NCBI RefSeq assembly: GCF_000172075.1 | Contig: NZ_ABIC01000042.1 | Location: forward strand, 1-38,795 | DNA length: 38,795 bases | DNA from: Shewanella benthica KT99 | GTDB lineage: Bacteria > Pseudomonadota > Gammaproteobacteria > Enterobacterales > Shewanellaceae | Direction of reading: 5' to 3' | Translations under genes and position numbers: made by a program | The notes under the pieces: generated by a model | What the model was told of the DNA's origin: nothing | Database searches by the model: none | Seen by the model: only the letters and a program-made list of their open reading frames with translations | Part shown: positions 8,368 through 17,315 of the stretch, one piece after another | How positions within the stretch are numbered: the first letter of the stretch is position 1 | How the letters are laid out: the number at the start of each line of letters is the position of its first letter

Positions 8368-9912
8368 TTAGTCTTTACGGAACATTTTCAGCATGCGCTG
8401 AGTGACGGTGAAACCACCGGCAATGTTGATTGAGGCGATCAATATCGCAATCCCCGACAATACTAAAACAGCGGTATTGTCACTGTCCATCTGCACCAGA
8501 GCGCCTACGACTATGATGCCACTAATGGCGTTGGTCACACTCATCAGAGGCGTATGCAGAGAATGGCTCACGTTCCACACCACGTAATAACCCACGACAC
8601 AGGAGAGCACGAATACACTGAAGTGTTGAATGAAATCAAGCGGTGCCGAGTTGGCAATCAGGCCAAACAGCCCTGCGGCGACTAGAGCAAGAGCAGGCTT
8701 AACCCATGGGTTTTTAGGCTTAGCCTCAACCACTTCTACTACGGCTTCTTCCTTAGCCTTGGGTTGAGCGCTGACTTGGATCACAGGTGGCGGAAAGGTG
8801 ATCTCCCCTTCCTTCACGACAGTCAAGCCGCGGATCACTTCATCGTCGAAATTAATCTCATAGTTACCGTCTTTCTTTGGCACCATAATTTTAAGTAAGT
8901 TAACTAGGTTAGTACCGTATAGCTGACTGGCTTGAGTCGGCAGACGACGGGATAGTTCGGTGTAACCAATAATGGTCACATTGTTCACCACTATAACTTC
9001 ACCCGGTACCGTCAACTCACAGTTACCGCCATTGGCCGCAGCGAGATCGACAATCACACTGCCGGGCTTCATCAGGTAGACCATGTCCTCAAGAATAAGC
9101 TTGGGAGCCGGCTTACCGGGAATGAGTGCCGTGGTGATGATAATATCGACTTCTTTGGCCTGCTGACGGAAGAGCTCCATCTCGGCATCGATAAACGCCT
9201 TACTCATAACCTTGGCATAACCGTCACCCGATCCAGACTCCTCTTCGAAATCCAACTCCAGGAACTCGGCGCCCATGGAATTAATCTGCTCTTTCACCTC
9301 GGGACGGGTATCGAAGGCTCGCACTATGGCGCCCATACTTCCCGCAGCGCCTAAGGCTGAAAGACCGGCAACACCAGCACCGATAATGAGGACTTTTGCC
9401 GGCGGCACTTTACCCGCCGCGGTGATTTGTCCGGTGAAGAAACGTCCAAAATGGTTCGCGGCTTCGACAACGGCGCGGTAACCATCGACGTTGGCTAAAG
9501 AGCTACGGGCATCGAGGGATTGCGCACGTGAAATACGTGGCACCATATCCATAGCAAGGAGATTAATGCCTTTAGCCTTGAATTTTTCTAACAGCTCAGG
9601 ATTCTGAGCCGGCCATACAAAACTTGCTACTGTCGCACCGGATTTTAATAGATCGGCCTCGTCAACGCCCGTATCACTATTGATAGCCGGTGCATTAACT
9701 TTCAGTATGAGATCGGCTTGAAATGCTTCTTCAAGACTAACAATCTCGGCGCCAGCTTCTCGATACGCTTCATCTTTGAAGTTAGCTAGTTCTCCAGCAC
9801 CGCTTTGTACTACAACACTGAAGCCTAATTTCTTAAGCTGTATCACAGTGGCTGGAGTCGCGGCTACCCGGCTCTCCTGCGCGAGGATCTCCCTTGGTAT
9901 TCCGATTTTCAT
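8368..9912 (-). CDS. pntA: NAD(P) transhydrogenase alpha subunit
   Basis: The 514-residue protein starts with the alanine-dehydrogenase-like NAD(H)-binding domain I (MKIGIPREILAQESRVAATP, then GAGVAGLSALGAAGSMGA for the nucleotide-binding loop and RAFDTRPEVKEQ). An Ala/Lys/Glu-rich linker near residues 385-400 precedes four C-terminal membrane helices. This is the fused alpha layout of enteric bacteria, not the split PntAA/PntAB form. AGGA lies about 7 bp before the ATG. Transcription must start in the 9913-10379 gap, since no gene on this strand abuts it. Confidence 0.97.
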   Translation of the reverse strand: MKIGIPREILAQESRVAATPATVIQLKKLGFSVVVQSGAGELANFKDEAYREAGAEIVSLEEAFQADLILKVNAPAINSDTGVDEADLLKSGATVASFVWPAQNPELLEKFKAKGINLLAMDMVPRISRAQSLDARSSLANVDGYRAVVEAANHFGRFFTGQITAAGKVPPAKVLIIGAGVAGLSALGAAGSMGAIVRAFDTRPEVKEQINSMGAEFLELDFEEESGSGDGYAKVMSKAFIDAEMELFRQQAKEVDIIITTALIPGKPAPKLILEDMVYLMKPGSVIVDLAAANGGNCELTVPGEVIVVNNVTIIGYTELSRRLPTQASQLYGTNLVNLLKIMVPKKDGNYEINFDDEVIRGLTVVKEGEITFPPPVIQVSAQPKAKEEAVVEVVEAKPKNPWVKPALALVAAGLFGLIANSAPLDFIQHFSVFVLSCVVGYYVVWNVSHSLHTPLMSVTNAISGIIVVGALVQMDSDNTAVLVLSGIAILIASINIAGGFTVTQRMLKMFRKD

Positions 9913-10379
9913 AGTGTCTTCCTGGTGGCGATAGTGATGTTTTCTAATGCAGACCCCTAAGGTGTAAACTCAGTCACGCAATAGAAATTTTTTTAGTTCA
10001 TTTAGGTATAACAACGCATAGGGTCAAATGCTGCCAGTATCAGACTCAAAAAGCACAATAAGGCGTGTTGCTAATGTTTACAAAACTAACCAACAATACC
10101 AAGATATTTGGCTTATGGATCAATAAATTTCAATAATTGCAGCAGAGGTCAAGTAAATAATGGCTAATCTTTGATGGTGCGGGGCTGTCAATCGCAATCG
10201 GATATTAGTTATTTACAATCGTTATCAATCATTTTTTAGAAAATAGCTTTATCCTCATAAATAAGCCTGTTAGATAAAAAGTTACATTCGAGATTAGTCC
10301 GTTAGTCCACAGATGTGAATATGAACTTTGTCAGTATGTTTGTTCTTTAATACCATTCCATATAAGTATCTGCTCAGTA
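9913..10379. other. 467-bp intergenic region upstream of pntA
   Basis: This AT-rich stretch must hold the pntAB promoter and the 3' end of the exonuclease transcript. I see no convincing ORF, no clear terminator hairpin and no unambiguous operator. A loose Fur-like sequence near 10211-10234 is too weak to call. Confidence 0.5.
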
Positions 10380-11063
10380 TTATTTAATCGCGAGTAACTC
10401 GGCAACCGTTAATGACTCTCCTTGGCCAATGGCTGCTGTCTGAGCGAGCAATAACTCACCACATGCTAAGGCATCGACCAAGGCATTATGAGCGGCGTAC
10501 ACAGGTAAACCATATCGTGTACGGCAAGCACCAAGCCGCAGGGAGCCCTCTTTTAATACATCATGCTTTCTCAGTAAACGTCTGCGCTCAACGGCCAGCG
10601 TATCTATCGCGCAAAGCTTAACTGGCTCTCCAACTGTTTTACTCATGGCATTTTGCAGGAAATTGATATCTAAAGGTGCATGATGTGCCACCAGCACCTT
10701 ACCGAGTGTCTTTTCAAGAAACCAGGATATGGCTTCCTCTATGTCTATCGCATCTTGCAGATGTTTATCTAAGATGCCGTGGATCGCCGCACTCTGACCC
10801 ACGCCGCCGTCGACTTTGATGAGCTTCTGCTCCGCCTTATCGAGTAACAGCAAGTTATTCTCGATGGGAATTAAACCGATACTAAGAATTTGATCATGAT
10901 TAGGATTCAGACCCGTCATTTCCAGATCTAGGGCTATTAGCTTAGACTGGCTGATATCTTGGCTTATCACGGCCATTAATTCGCGATGATAGCGCCTCAT
11001 CACTTCCGAGCGACAGCGAAAGGCGCGCCAACACAACTGAGATTTAAGCAGCTGAGGGATCAC
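10380..11063 (-). CDS. DEDDh 3'-5' exonuclease, DNA polymerase III epsilon-like
   Basis: The 227-residue protein has the three exonuclease motifs: Exo I in ALDLEMTGL (Asp46, Glu48), Exo II in HHAPLDINFL (Asp132) and Exo III with His192 and Asp197 in HNALVDALA. It lacks the polymerase-binding C-terminal tail of DnaQ, so it is a stand-alone exonuclease, probably in nucleic-acid turnover or repair. The GTG start at 11063 follows GGAG at about 10 bp and TAAGG directly before it; an internal ATG at residue 22 is possible. Homologues commonly sit beside symporter/DUF294 clusters, as here. A new mini-ORF ends 3 bp before its start. Confidence 0.9.
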   Translation of the reverse strand: MIPQLLKSQLCWRAFRCRSEVMRRYHRELMAVISQDISQSKLIALDLEMTGLNPNHDQILSIGLIPIENNLLLLDKAEQKLIKVDGGVGQSAAIHGILDKHLQDAIDIEEAISWFLEKTLGKVLVAHHAPLDINFLQNAMSKTVGEPVKLCAIDTLAVERRRLLRKHDVLKEGSLRLGACRTRYGLPVYAAHNALVDALACGELLLAQTAAIGQGESLTVAELLAIK

Positions 11064-11064
11064 G

Positions 11065-11243
11065 CCTTAAAAACTCCGGGTAAATTTAAGTTTAATACCG
11101 AGTTGAACATCATCAACCACCTTAAAAACTCCGAGTAAATTTAAGTTTAATGTCGAGTTGAACATCATCAACCACCTTAAAAGCTTCGGGTAAATTTAAG
11201 TTTAATGCCGGACTGAGCATCATGAACCACCTTGAAGGCATCC
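11065..11243 (-). repeat. 55-bp tandem triplication of the DUF294 gene 3' end
   Basis: Three complete 55-bp copies lie at 11065-11119, 11120-11174 and 11175-11229, with a partial match (CCTTGAAGGC) at 11230. The copy at 11175-11229 encodes the last codons and the stop of the DUF294 protein. The other two fill the whole gap to the exonuclease gene. The two extra copies differ from each other at only about three positions and more from the genic copy. CCTTGAAGGC and CCTTAAAAGC at the unit ends are an imperfect direct repeat that may have seeded the first duplication by slippage. Confidence 0.97.
11067..11168 (-). CDS. 33-residue mini-ORF created by the 55-bp triplication
   Basis: The DUF294 stop codon is part of TTTTAAGGTGG, a good Shine-Dalgarno sequence. 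Six bases after AAGG come two ATG codons (11168-11163). The frame runs 34 codons, including TAA at 11069-11067, and stops 3 bp before the exonuclease GTG. Because 55 is not a multiple of three, the first copy is read in a new frame (MMFNSTLNLNLLG). The second copy returns to the original frame and repeats the DUF294 tail (FKVVDDVQLGIKLKFTRSF). It could restore translational coupling across the enlarged gap. Expression is unproven. Confidence 0.45.
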   Translation of the reverse strand: MMFNSTLNLNLLGVFKVVDDVQLGIKLKFTRSF

Positions 11244-12894
11244 TTAAGTTGATGGCGCACCAGAGAAGACAGATGCTGAGGCTTGAGATAGTTAGTGATC
11301 TCCTGTGAATGCTTATCTTGATAGCCTTGATTGGATAAACGCATATGGGCGATAAACTCGTGGGCATCGGCCAAATTGAGGCCATCTTTGCGATTGATGA
11401 TATTGAGCTCCATCAACTGACGGATCCTTTTCGCCGTATTCACCTCCTTGATCCCGGCCGACAAGGCATAGACCCGGGCAATGTCATTGATAAGCGCGTT
11501 GCCCTTGGTATTGGCCAGCACGGTATCTTGCAGATCATTAAATAAGGATCTTGTGCCGTAGACAGGACGCATATCGAAGAAGATGCTGGCGTGCATCAGT
11601 GCCTTGGGCTCAGGGGTATTGACCCAAGTTTCAAATTTATGCTGCCACTGCTTCAAAGTGAGGCGCCACTGGGGGTTTTGCGCCATGATCTCCCCGGGAC
11701 AATAAACATAACCACACAGATCCAGTCCGGCACAAACAGACTTCGACAAGGCCTCAAAATAGGCCTCCGCCGCTTCATCGGGTGCATGGGCGAGTAACAG
11801 ACCATTGTCCTGACCGGAACACGCAGCCTGATCTTGTCGCCCCTGAGAACCGAACGCTAACCAACAAAAAGCCATGGGCGCTTCGCCGAGTAATTGTTGG
11901 TTCAACATGATAAGGCGCCTGGTCAGTGCATCCGTCACCGACGTCAGCACCCGGCCAATCTCTTCGGCCCTGGCATCGGCACTGATCAAATTTTGCAGCA
12001 ACAAAGGGATCTGCTTACTCACGCGAATAAGACTTTCAACCGTGTCTTGTCTCTCTATTTCACTGATAAGCAATAAGGGTTGCGAGCTTTGGCCACGTAA
12101 TATATCTGTACTGGTGATGATGCCAATGGGCTTTCCCTCATCAACGATGGGCAAGTGATTAATACTGTGCTCACTCATGAGCAGCATGGCTTCAAATACC
12201 AGGGAGCTTGATGTCAATGTCTTCGGCCGGGTCGTCATCGCCTGATGCACGGGCAGATGACCGTCTAACCCTTCGGCCAACACCCGATTTCTCAAGTCTC
12301 TGTCGGTCAAGATCCCCACCAGCTGGTGATTGTCGATAACTAGCACCGAGGAAACCCGCACTAGGCGCATCTGTTGCGCGGCTTCACCGACCGTAGAACT
12401 GCTGTCGATAACTAAAGGATGTTTCGACATCAAGGTGCTTACCCGACTCGTAGTAGCCAGCTCTTTTGCCTTAAATCGGCCTTGATGGCGCAGTCGTTTC
12501 GCGAAGGCGCGATTGAAGAAACGATCAAAATGGCGATTTTCACCACGAAGGTAATTGAACGTATCGGGATCTAAGTGATACACCAGACCATCTTCTAATA
12601 TCTGTACCCGATTACAGACCTTTTCACCGGACAGCAGCGAGAGAAAACCAAAATAATCCCCCTCACCGAGTCTGTCGATTAACTCGCCATCATCATCTCG
12701 CACCTCAAATGCACCACTGCGCACGATATAAAGCTGTGGATGGGTTTCATCGAGAGGAACTATCGCCGATGCCTTGCTGTAATAACCAACGGTTAAGCTT
12801 TTACAACAACGCTCGAGGGCGGCTGCAGTTAGGTATCAAACGGCGCTAGGGCCTTAATAAAATGAGATATTGGCTGTAGCTCACTTGCATCCAT
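11177..12894 (-). pseudogene. cNMP-binding/CBS/DUF294 nucleotidyltransferase-like protein, one frameshift
   Basis: The ATG at 12894 opens a frame for 21 codons (MDASELQPISHF...ALAPFDT) that then hits TAA at about 12831. One base later, the frame continues at LTAAALERCC and stays open to 11177. A single missing base at 12830-12831 therefore splits the gene. The whole protein would have about 572 residues: a cyclic-nucleotide-binding domain (LGEGDYFGFLSLLSGE), two CBS repeats from about 160 to 275 (GILTDRDLRNRV, GIITSTDILRG), then the DUF294 nucleotidyltransferase-like region with FGSQGRQDQ and the C-terminal domain. Such proteins sit beside DUF4212 symporters. A shortened product from an internal GTG at 12724 would lack half of the cNMP domain. 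A sequencing error is possible. Confidence 0.75.
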
Positions 12895-13026
12895 AGACTG
12901 TCACCAGAAAACCGGAAGAGACTGATAACAAAACTATACCCAGTTCAACAAGATAAAGGTATTCGACCAATGGCGACAGTGGGCTGTTTTTTAAGAAGAG
13001 TTCAATCAGGGTAATTTATAAGGTAT

Positions 13027-13878
13027 TTAATTTGATAATTTAGCTTCTAGCTGGCTTTTTAAATCTTCTACTACCGGAGTTAAACGCCGATGTTCCGGCA
13101 TCAGATTAATGCTGTTTAAGCCATTTTTATAGGCTGTTTCGGCATCAAGATATTGCTTCATCTCTTGATAGATATCCCCTTACCTAAGTTGCCAACGAGG
13201 TAAGCCATTAACGTCATGGGGTAACAGTTCGATAACCCTCAACGCATCTTCATGCTTACCTTGTTCAAGATAACTGTCGACTAACAAGTCCACTAAGCTA
13301 ACGATAGGGCCTAGTTGATAAACGCCTTCATTGAGCCCCTCTATGACCAAGCCCTCCCCATCATTGTCTATCTGCTGTGCCATATTCGCACGCCCTATAT
13401 ATTGATCTGGGGTGGGCCTAGGTAGCAGGCTGATGAAAATATCCATCTCATCGACGGCCGCTCTATCATCATTGAGCTCTATATAAGTGCGCGCCAGATT
13501 GAGCCTGGCCGACTCATAGCTTGGATCGAATTCGATCATCTTAGATAGCATGTTATAGGCCTCGTCCGGCATCCCAGATTGCAGCCTCATTCTTCCCATG
13601 TAATACCAGATTTCGATACGCAAGTTGGCATCGTCGGTGTTCTCCATGACACTTTGAAAATCTCGCCAGACGAGGCCCCGATGATGATTTTCACTATGAA
13701 GCTCTCCACGCTGCAGCAGTAGATGGGCATTATTAGTCTGGGAGGCTAATTGGGCAGACGAGTCAGGGGCAAGCAAGCCATTTATATGCTGCACCCGAAC
13801 ATCGAGCTGGGCATGGGCACCCGCAAGTGCTGCATAAAACAGGCTGTAACTGAGACATAAGCTAATTAATATCTTCAT
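13027..13878 (-). pseudogene. Secreted TPR-repeat protein, truncated by a nonsense codon
   Basis: A signal peptide (MKILISLCLSYSLFYAALAG) leads a protein with TPR-like helical pairs, for example IWYYMGRMRLQSG, SARLNLARTYIELND and EDALRVIELLPHD. The frame stops at TAA (13182-13180) after 232 residues. The same frame then continues cleanly for 50 more codons (GDIYQEMKQYLDAETAY, another TPR, ending in LEAKLSN) to TAA at 13029-13027. AAA to TAA is the simplest change. The last repeat is lost; the shortened periplasmic protein might still fold. No clear ribosome binding site precedes the ATG. Confidence 0.75.
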
Positions 13879-14163
13879 ATTTAAATTTTCATGGTTAAGG
13901 CACCACAGACCCAGAGGCCATTAACGTTATTTTTATCCCGCTTAATATCAATCCCTGAAAAAAAATGAATCAACTAAAAATTTCACATCAAATCTTATAG
14001 ATGGTTAGCTCCAAACACATCACCTCAAGCAAGGGCAATGTAATAAGTATATGCCTTAATGCCAGGTACTGCCTGAGTTTGCGAGGATATAGGAGTGTGA
14101 AACACTTACTTGAATACGAGTAACTTGAGCAATAATACGGGGTTATTTGCTGCAGGGTAAAAG
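13879..14163. other. Intergenic region between the symporter terminator and the TPR gene
   Basis: About 285 bp, AT-rich, expected to hold the TPR gene promoter on the minus strand. I see no ORF, tandem repeat or clear operator in it. Confidence 0.4.
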
Positions 14164-14193
14164 AAAAAAGAGCGCCTAAGCGCTCTTTTTTAT
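14164..14193. terminator. Bidirectional terminator after the symporter gene
   Basis: A 12-bp perfect stem AAAAAAGAGCGC with GCGCTCTTTTTT around CTAA. It has a T run on either strand, so it can stop transcription both ways. It ends the DUF4212-symporter transcript about 60 bp after the symporter stop. Confidence 0.9.
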
Positions 14194-14251
14194 TTATGTC
14201 GATACCTGATATTGATACCAGAGTCAGATACCAAATCAGATAGACATCTAA

Positions 14252-15970
14252 CTAGTGATCTTGCGCCTCACCCGATCCTTTAGGGAAACGAATAGACTCG
14301 ACCATACTCACCACCTCTGCAGGTACCGCCGCTGTTACCTTGCTGACCGCGAAGGCCACTGTGAAGTTAATCATCATGCCTAGCATACCGATACCTTCAG
14401 GAGATATACCCAGGAACCAATGCTCTGCATTGTTGATCTCAGGGTTCATGAACTTGAAGAAGACGATATAACCTATGGTGAACAACAGACCCACGACCAT
14501 ACCCAAGATTGCGCCTTCCTTGTTCACAGTCTTAGAGAAGATACCCATGATGATTGCAGGGAAGAGTGACGATGCTGCGAGTCCAAAGGCGATGGCAACC
14601 ACAGCAGCCACGAACCCTGGGGGATTGATGCCGAAGTAACCCGCCATCACAATACCCAGCGCCGCCGCAATACGGGCAAACATCAACTCCTTCTTATCTG
14701 AGATATCTGGCATTAGGTTCTTCTTGAGTAAATCATGAGACACCGATGTCGAGATAACCAACAAGAGACCCGCTGATGTCGATAGCGCTGCCGCTAAACC
14801 ACCCGCAGCAACAAGGGCAATAACCCAAGCCGGTAAGTTAGCAATTTCAGGTGTCGCGAGAACCATGATGTCTCGGTCTATCTTCATCTCATTCTCAGGA
14901 CCCTTGGCATAATAGATCTTGCCATCTTGGTTCTTATCATCCCACTCAATCAGACCTGTCTTTTCCCAGTTCTTAATCCACTCGGGAGCCGTTTCATAAG
15001 CAACACCGGTAGATTCAGGACCGTTAATGGTTTCAATCATGTTCACACGAGAGAACGCCGCGAGTGCAGGAATGGTAGTGTACATAATGGCGATGAATAC
15101 AAGCGCCCAACCCGCAGATACTCGTGCATCCTTCACTCTAGGTACGGTAAAGAAGCGCACAATTACATGTGGCAGACCCGCAGTACCAAACATCAGAGCG
15201 CCGGTAATAAAGAACACATCTATCATGCTCTTAGAACCTTCGGTATATTGCCCAAATCCGAGTTCTGTGGATAATCCATCGAGTTTATCTAACAGATACA
15301 CCCCAGTGCCATTACCCGCGGCATCGATAAGCTCGGCGCCGAAACCAATTTGAGGAATGATATGGCCCGTCATCATCACAGAGATGAAGATAGCCGGCAC
15401 CATGAAGGCGAAGATGAGTACACAGTATTGCGCCACCTGAGTGTAAGTAATGCCTTTCATACCACCGAGTACGGCGTAGAAGAAGACCACAGCCATGCCT
15501 ATGTAAACGCCGGTTTCAACTTCGACCTCTAAGAAGCGGGAGAACACCACGCCAACACCGCGCATTTGACCCGCGATATAGGTGAAGCAGATGACGATGG
15601 CACAGATAACCGCGACGGTACGTGCGGTCTGTGAGTAGAAACGGTCACCGATAAAATCAGGCACAGTAAACTTACCAAATTTTCTCAGGTAAGGGGCAAT
15701 ACACAATGCCAGCAGCACGTAACCCCCCGTCCAACCCATCAAATACACAGAGCCGTCATAGCCAGTAAATGACACTATACCCGCAAGCGAAATAAACGAG
15801 GCTGCCGACATCCAATCTGCCGCCGTTGCCATGCCGTTAATCACAGGGTGAACACCACCACCTGCAACATAAAATTCTTTTGTCGAACTGGCTCTCGCCC
15901 AGATCGCAATGCCGATATAAAGGGCGAATGTTGTGCCCACAATCAAATAAGTTAACGTTTGTACGTCCAT
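14252..15970 (-). CDS. Solute:sodium symporter large subunit (acetate/ActP-like, VC_2705 family)
   Basis: The 572-residue protein has about thirteen membrane helices and the SSS-family signature around YVAGGGVHPVINGMATAADW and AASFISLAGI. FTVPDFIGDRFYSQTAR follows the third helix. A hydrophilic insert near residues 315-375 (TINGPESTGVAYETAPEW...KIYYAKGPENEM) is typical of the subgroup that pairs with a DUF4212 protein. It most likely takes up acetate or a related small carboxylate with Na+ at the inner membrane. AAGGAG lies 8 bp before the ATG. It follows the small subunit by 41 bp. Confidence 0.93.
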   Translation of the reverse strand: MDVQTLTYLIVGTTFALYIGIAIWARASSTKEFYVAGGGVHPVINGMATAADWMSAASFISLAGIVSFTGYDGSVYLMGWTGGYVLLALCIAPYLRKFGKFTVPDFIGDRFYSQTARTVAVICAIVICFTYIAGQMRGVGVVFSRFLEVEVETGVYIGMAVVFFYAVLGGMKGITYTQVAQYCVLIFAFMVPAIFISVMMTGHIIPQIGFGAELIDAAGNGTGVYLLDKLDGLSTELGFGQYTEGSKSMIDVFFITGALMFGTAGLPHVIVRFFTVPRVKDARVSAGWALVFIAIMYTTIPALAAFSRVNMIETINGPESTGVAYETAPEWIKNWEKTGLIEWDDKNQDGKIYYAKGPENEMKIDRDIMVLATPEIANLPAWVIALVAAGGLAAALSTSAGLLLVISTSVSHDLLKKNLMPDISDKKELMFARIAAALGIVMAGYFGINPPGFVAAVVAIAFGLAASSLFPAIIMGIFSKTVNKEGAILGMVVGLLFTIGYIVFFKFMNPEINNAEHWFLGISPEGIGMLGMMINFTVAFAVSKVTAAVPAEVVSMVESIRFPKGSGEAQDH

Positions 15971-16011
15971 CTCATGACTCCTTATCTAGGTTCGGTTATC
16001 TTGGTCCAGCA

Positions 16012-16278
16012 TTAGTCTTCGTGAACATTGTATTTTTTGTCTAATGCATTGGCTTTCGCCACATAGACAAAAATCAACGCGACAAACACATACATGGCAC
16101 CTTGTTGTGCAAACCAGAATCCCAACTTGAATCCCATAAAATGAATTTCGTTCAGTACATCTACCAGTAAAATGCCGCATCCAAAAGATACAGCAGCCCA
16201 TATAGCTAATAATTTAAGTACCAGGCGTAAATTCTCGCGCCAATATCCCTCTGCCTTGTCGTTGCTTTCAAAACTCAT
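16012..16278 (-). CDS. DUF4212 symporter small subunit
   Basis: The 88-residue protein has two membrane helices (LLAIWAAVSFGCGILLVDVL and a second around GAMYVFVALIFVYVA). The amphipathic start YWRENLRLVLKLL and the closing KYNV are hallmarks of DUF4212 proteins. These always accompany an SSS symporter and are thought to be its small subunit. GGGGAG sits about 6 bp before the ATG. It is the first gene of the two-gene transport operon. Confidence 0.93.
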   Translation of the reverse strand: MSFESNDKAEGYWRENLRLVLKLLAIWAAVSFGCGILLVDVLNEIHFMGFKLGFWFAQQGAMYVFVALIFVYVAKANALDKKYNVHED

Positions 16279-16352
16279 AGCGACTCCCCTGTGCTGATTT
16301 TTTATTTAAAGTCACAGTTAATCTATCAAGGCAGAGCACAACAACAATCGCG

Positions 16353-16477
16353 ACCTTAGTCTAACGCTAACGGCAACCTAGTAAGTAAAAGCAGAAAATA
16401 AGATTTAAAACATATAGATGCAAGCTGACGCACACGTAAACACGATGTCACACCAAGGCTAAACCTTAGACTAAGGT
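16353..16477. promoter_or_regulatory. Paired ACCTTAG(T/A)CTAA sites upstream of the symporter operon
   Basis: ACCTTAGACTAAGGT at 16463-16477 is a perfect 15-bp palindrome about one base centre. A second copy, ACCTTAGTCTAA, lies at 16353-16364, 110 bp nearer to the DUF4212 start. A third partial ACCTTAGTC is at 16928-16936. The arrangement suggests a dimeric activator such as the LuxR-type regulators that control acetate genes. That identity is a guess. Confidence 0.4.
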
Positions 16478-16672
16478 AGGAGAGTTTTTGATAAGTAAAT
16501 TGTAGTTTTGAAAGAGACGAAGTGTACTTTACATGACCAAAGGTGTAGCAAAAGGTTTTATTCTGGCTGAGGTACTAACCCATGAGGCTTGCCTGAAATA
16601 GCGCAAAAGCATATAACACGCCAAGCCTTGATACATCGCCTGCAAACAGGTATTTAATGAACGACAGTTCCC

Positions 16673-16879
16673 CTAAATTTTAATAAAATAGGGTATTGCC
16701 ACCAAAATAATACCGACAATAAGTAACATAGTCACACTAGACATGAAATATGGAAATACAAAAAGCGATAACCCGATACATAATGGAACGATAGCTTTTT
16801 GCTTTCGACCATACATGAAATAACCCATTCCTATACTGGCAAACAAAACACTCCAGACCATTATTGATGCACTATCCAT
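16673..16879 (-). CDS. Small inner-membrane protein, conserved type, function unknown
   Basis: The 68-residue product is almost entirely hydrophobic, with two or three helices (ASIMVWSVLFASIGMGYFMYG, IVPLCIGLSLFVFPYF, SVTMLLIVGIILVAIPYF). A charged RKQK turn separates the first two. AAGGGGGG lies 4-5 bp before the ATG, an unusually strong ribosome binding site. It resembles a family of short membrane proteins widespread in proteobacteria, with no known role. It stands alone on the minus strand. Confidence 0.75.
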   Translation of the reverse strand: MDSASIMVWSVLFASIGMGYFMYGRKQKAIVPLCIGLSLFVFPYFMSSVTMLLIVGIILVAIPYFIKI

Positions 16880-17300
16880 TTAGCCCCCCTTAGAGATTGA
16901 TTGGCTTAGTTAACCAGCTACTTTTTAACCTTAGTCATTACTCTCGAACCTCAAAAACATCACGAGAGTCTCTTTCACTAAAGTGATCTTCGATGTCATA
17001 AAGAGGATTACGGCTTAAAACGCCTGTTGGATTGGCAATAATAAAAATGCAGACTATCATCGCTAATCAACAACATATCCATTCTATAGTACATTATCAA
17101 TGAACACCTTAGCCATAAGCTCAATCGCACAAGTTAATGGCGTATTCAAAGTCAGTAATGTTGAAACAAGGGTATTGAAGACTCTTCCTAGTACCATTGC
17201 TACTCACGTGTTTGCCGGCGTGCCATGTTGATGGAAGATGATATTTATCAGTCTAATCGCTGGACTGATAGAGAGGTAGGATAAAGGGGTCGGAACCTGA
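16880..17300. other. Intergenic region beside the IS4 remnant
   Basis: About 420 bp with no recognisable gene. A 40-codon plus-strand frame (17100-17222) has no ribosome binding site. The left end of the IS4 remnant is not defined; GGGATCC and GGATCCC around 17301-17338 form an inverted repeat that could be part of it or a hairpin. Confidence 0.35.
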
Positions 17301-17315
17301 GGGATCCCCACGACT

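Noticed and set aside
10211..10234. Fur-box-like sequence upstream of pntA
   Set aside because: Only a loose match to the 19-bp consensus, and pntAB has no clear iron link.
11122..11385. 87-codon minus-strand ORF ending in the same tail as the DUF294 protein
   Set aside because: It is a shifted-frame shadow of the DUF294 gene that enters the second repeat copy; it has no start signal of its own.
15027..15353. Plus-strand ORFs of 108-115 codons opposite the symporter gene
   Set aside because: Antisense shadows of a clearly coding gene, with no ribosome sites or family likeness.
16430..16456. CRP-like site (TGTGA on the minus strand) upstream of the symporter operon
   Set aside because: Only the left half matches; the right half has too many mismatches.
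17100..17222. 40-codon plus-strand ORF
   Set aside because: No ribosome binding site and no recognisable protein features.
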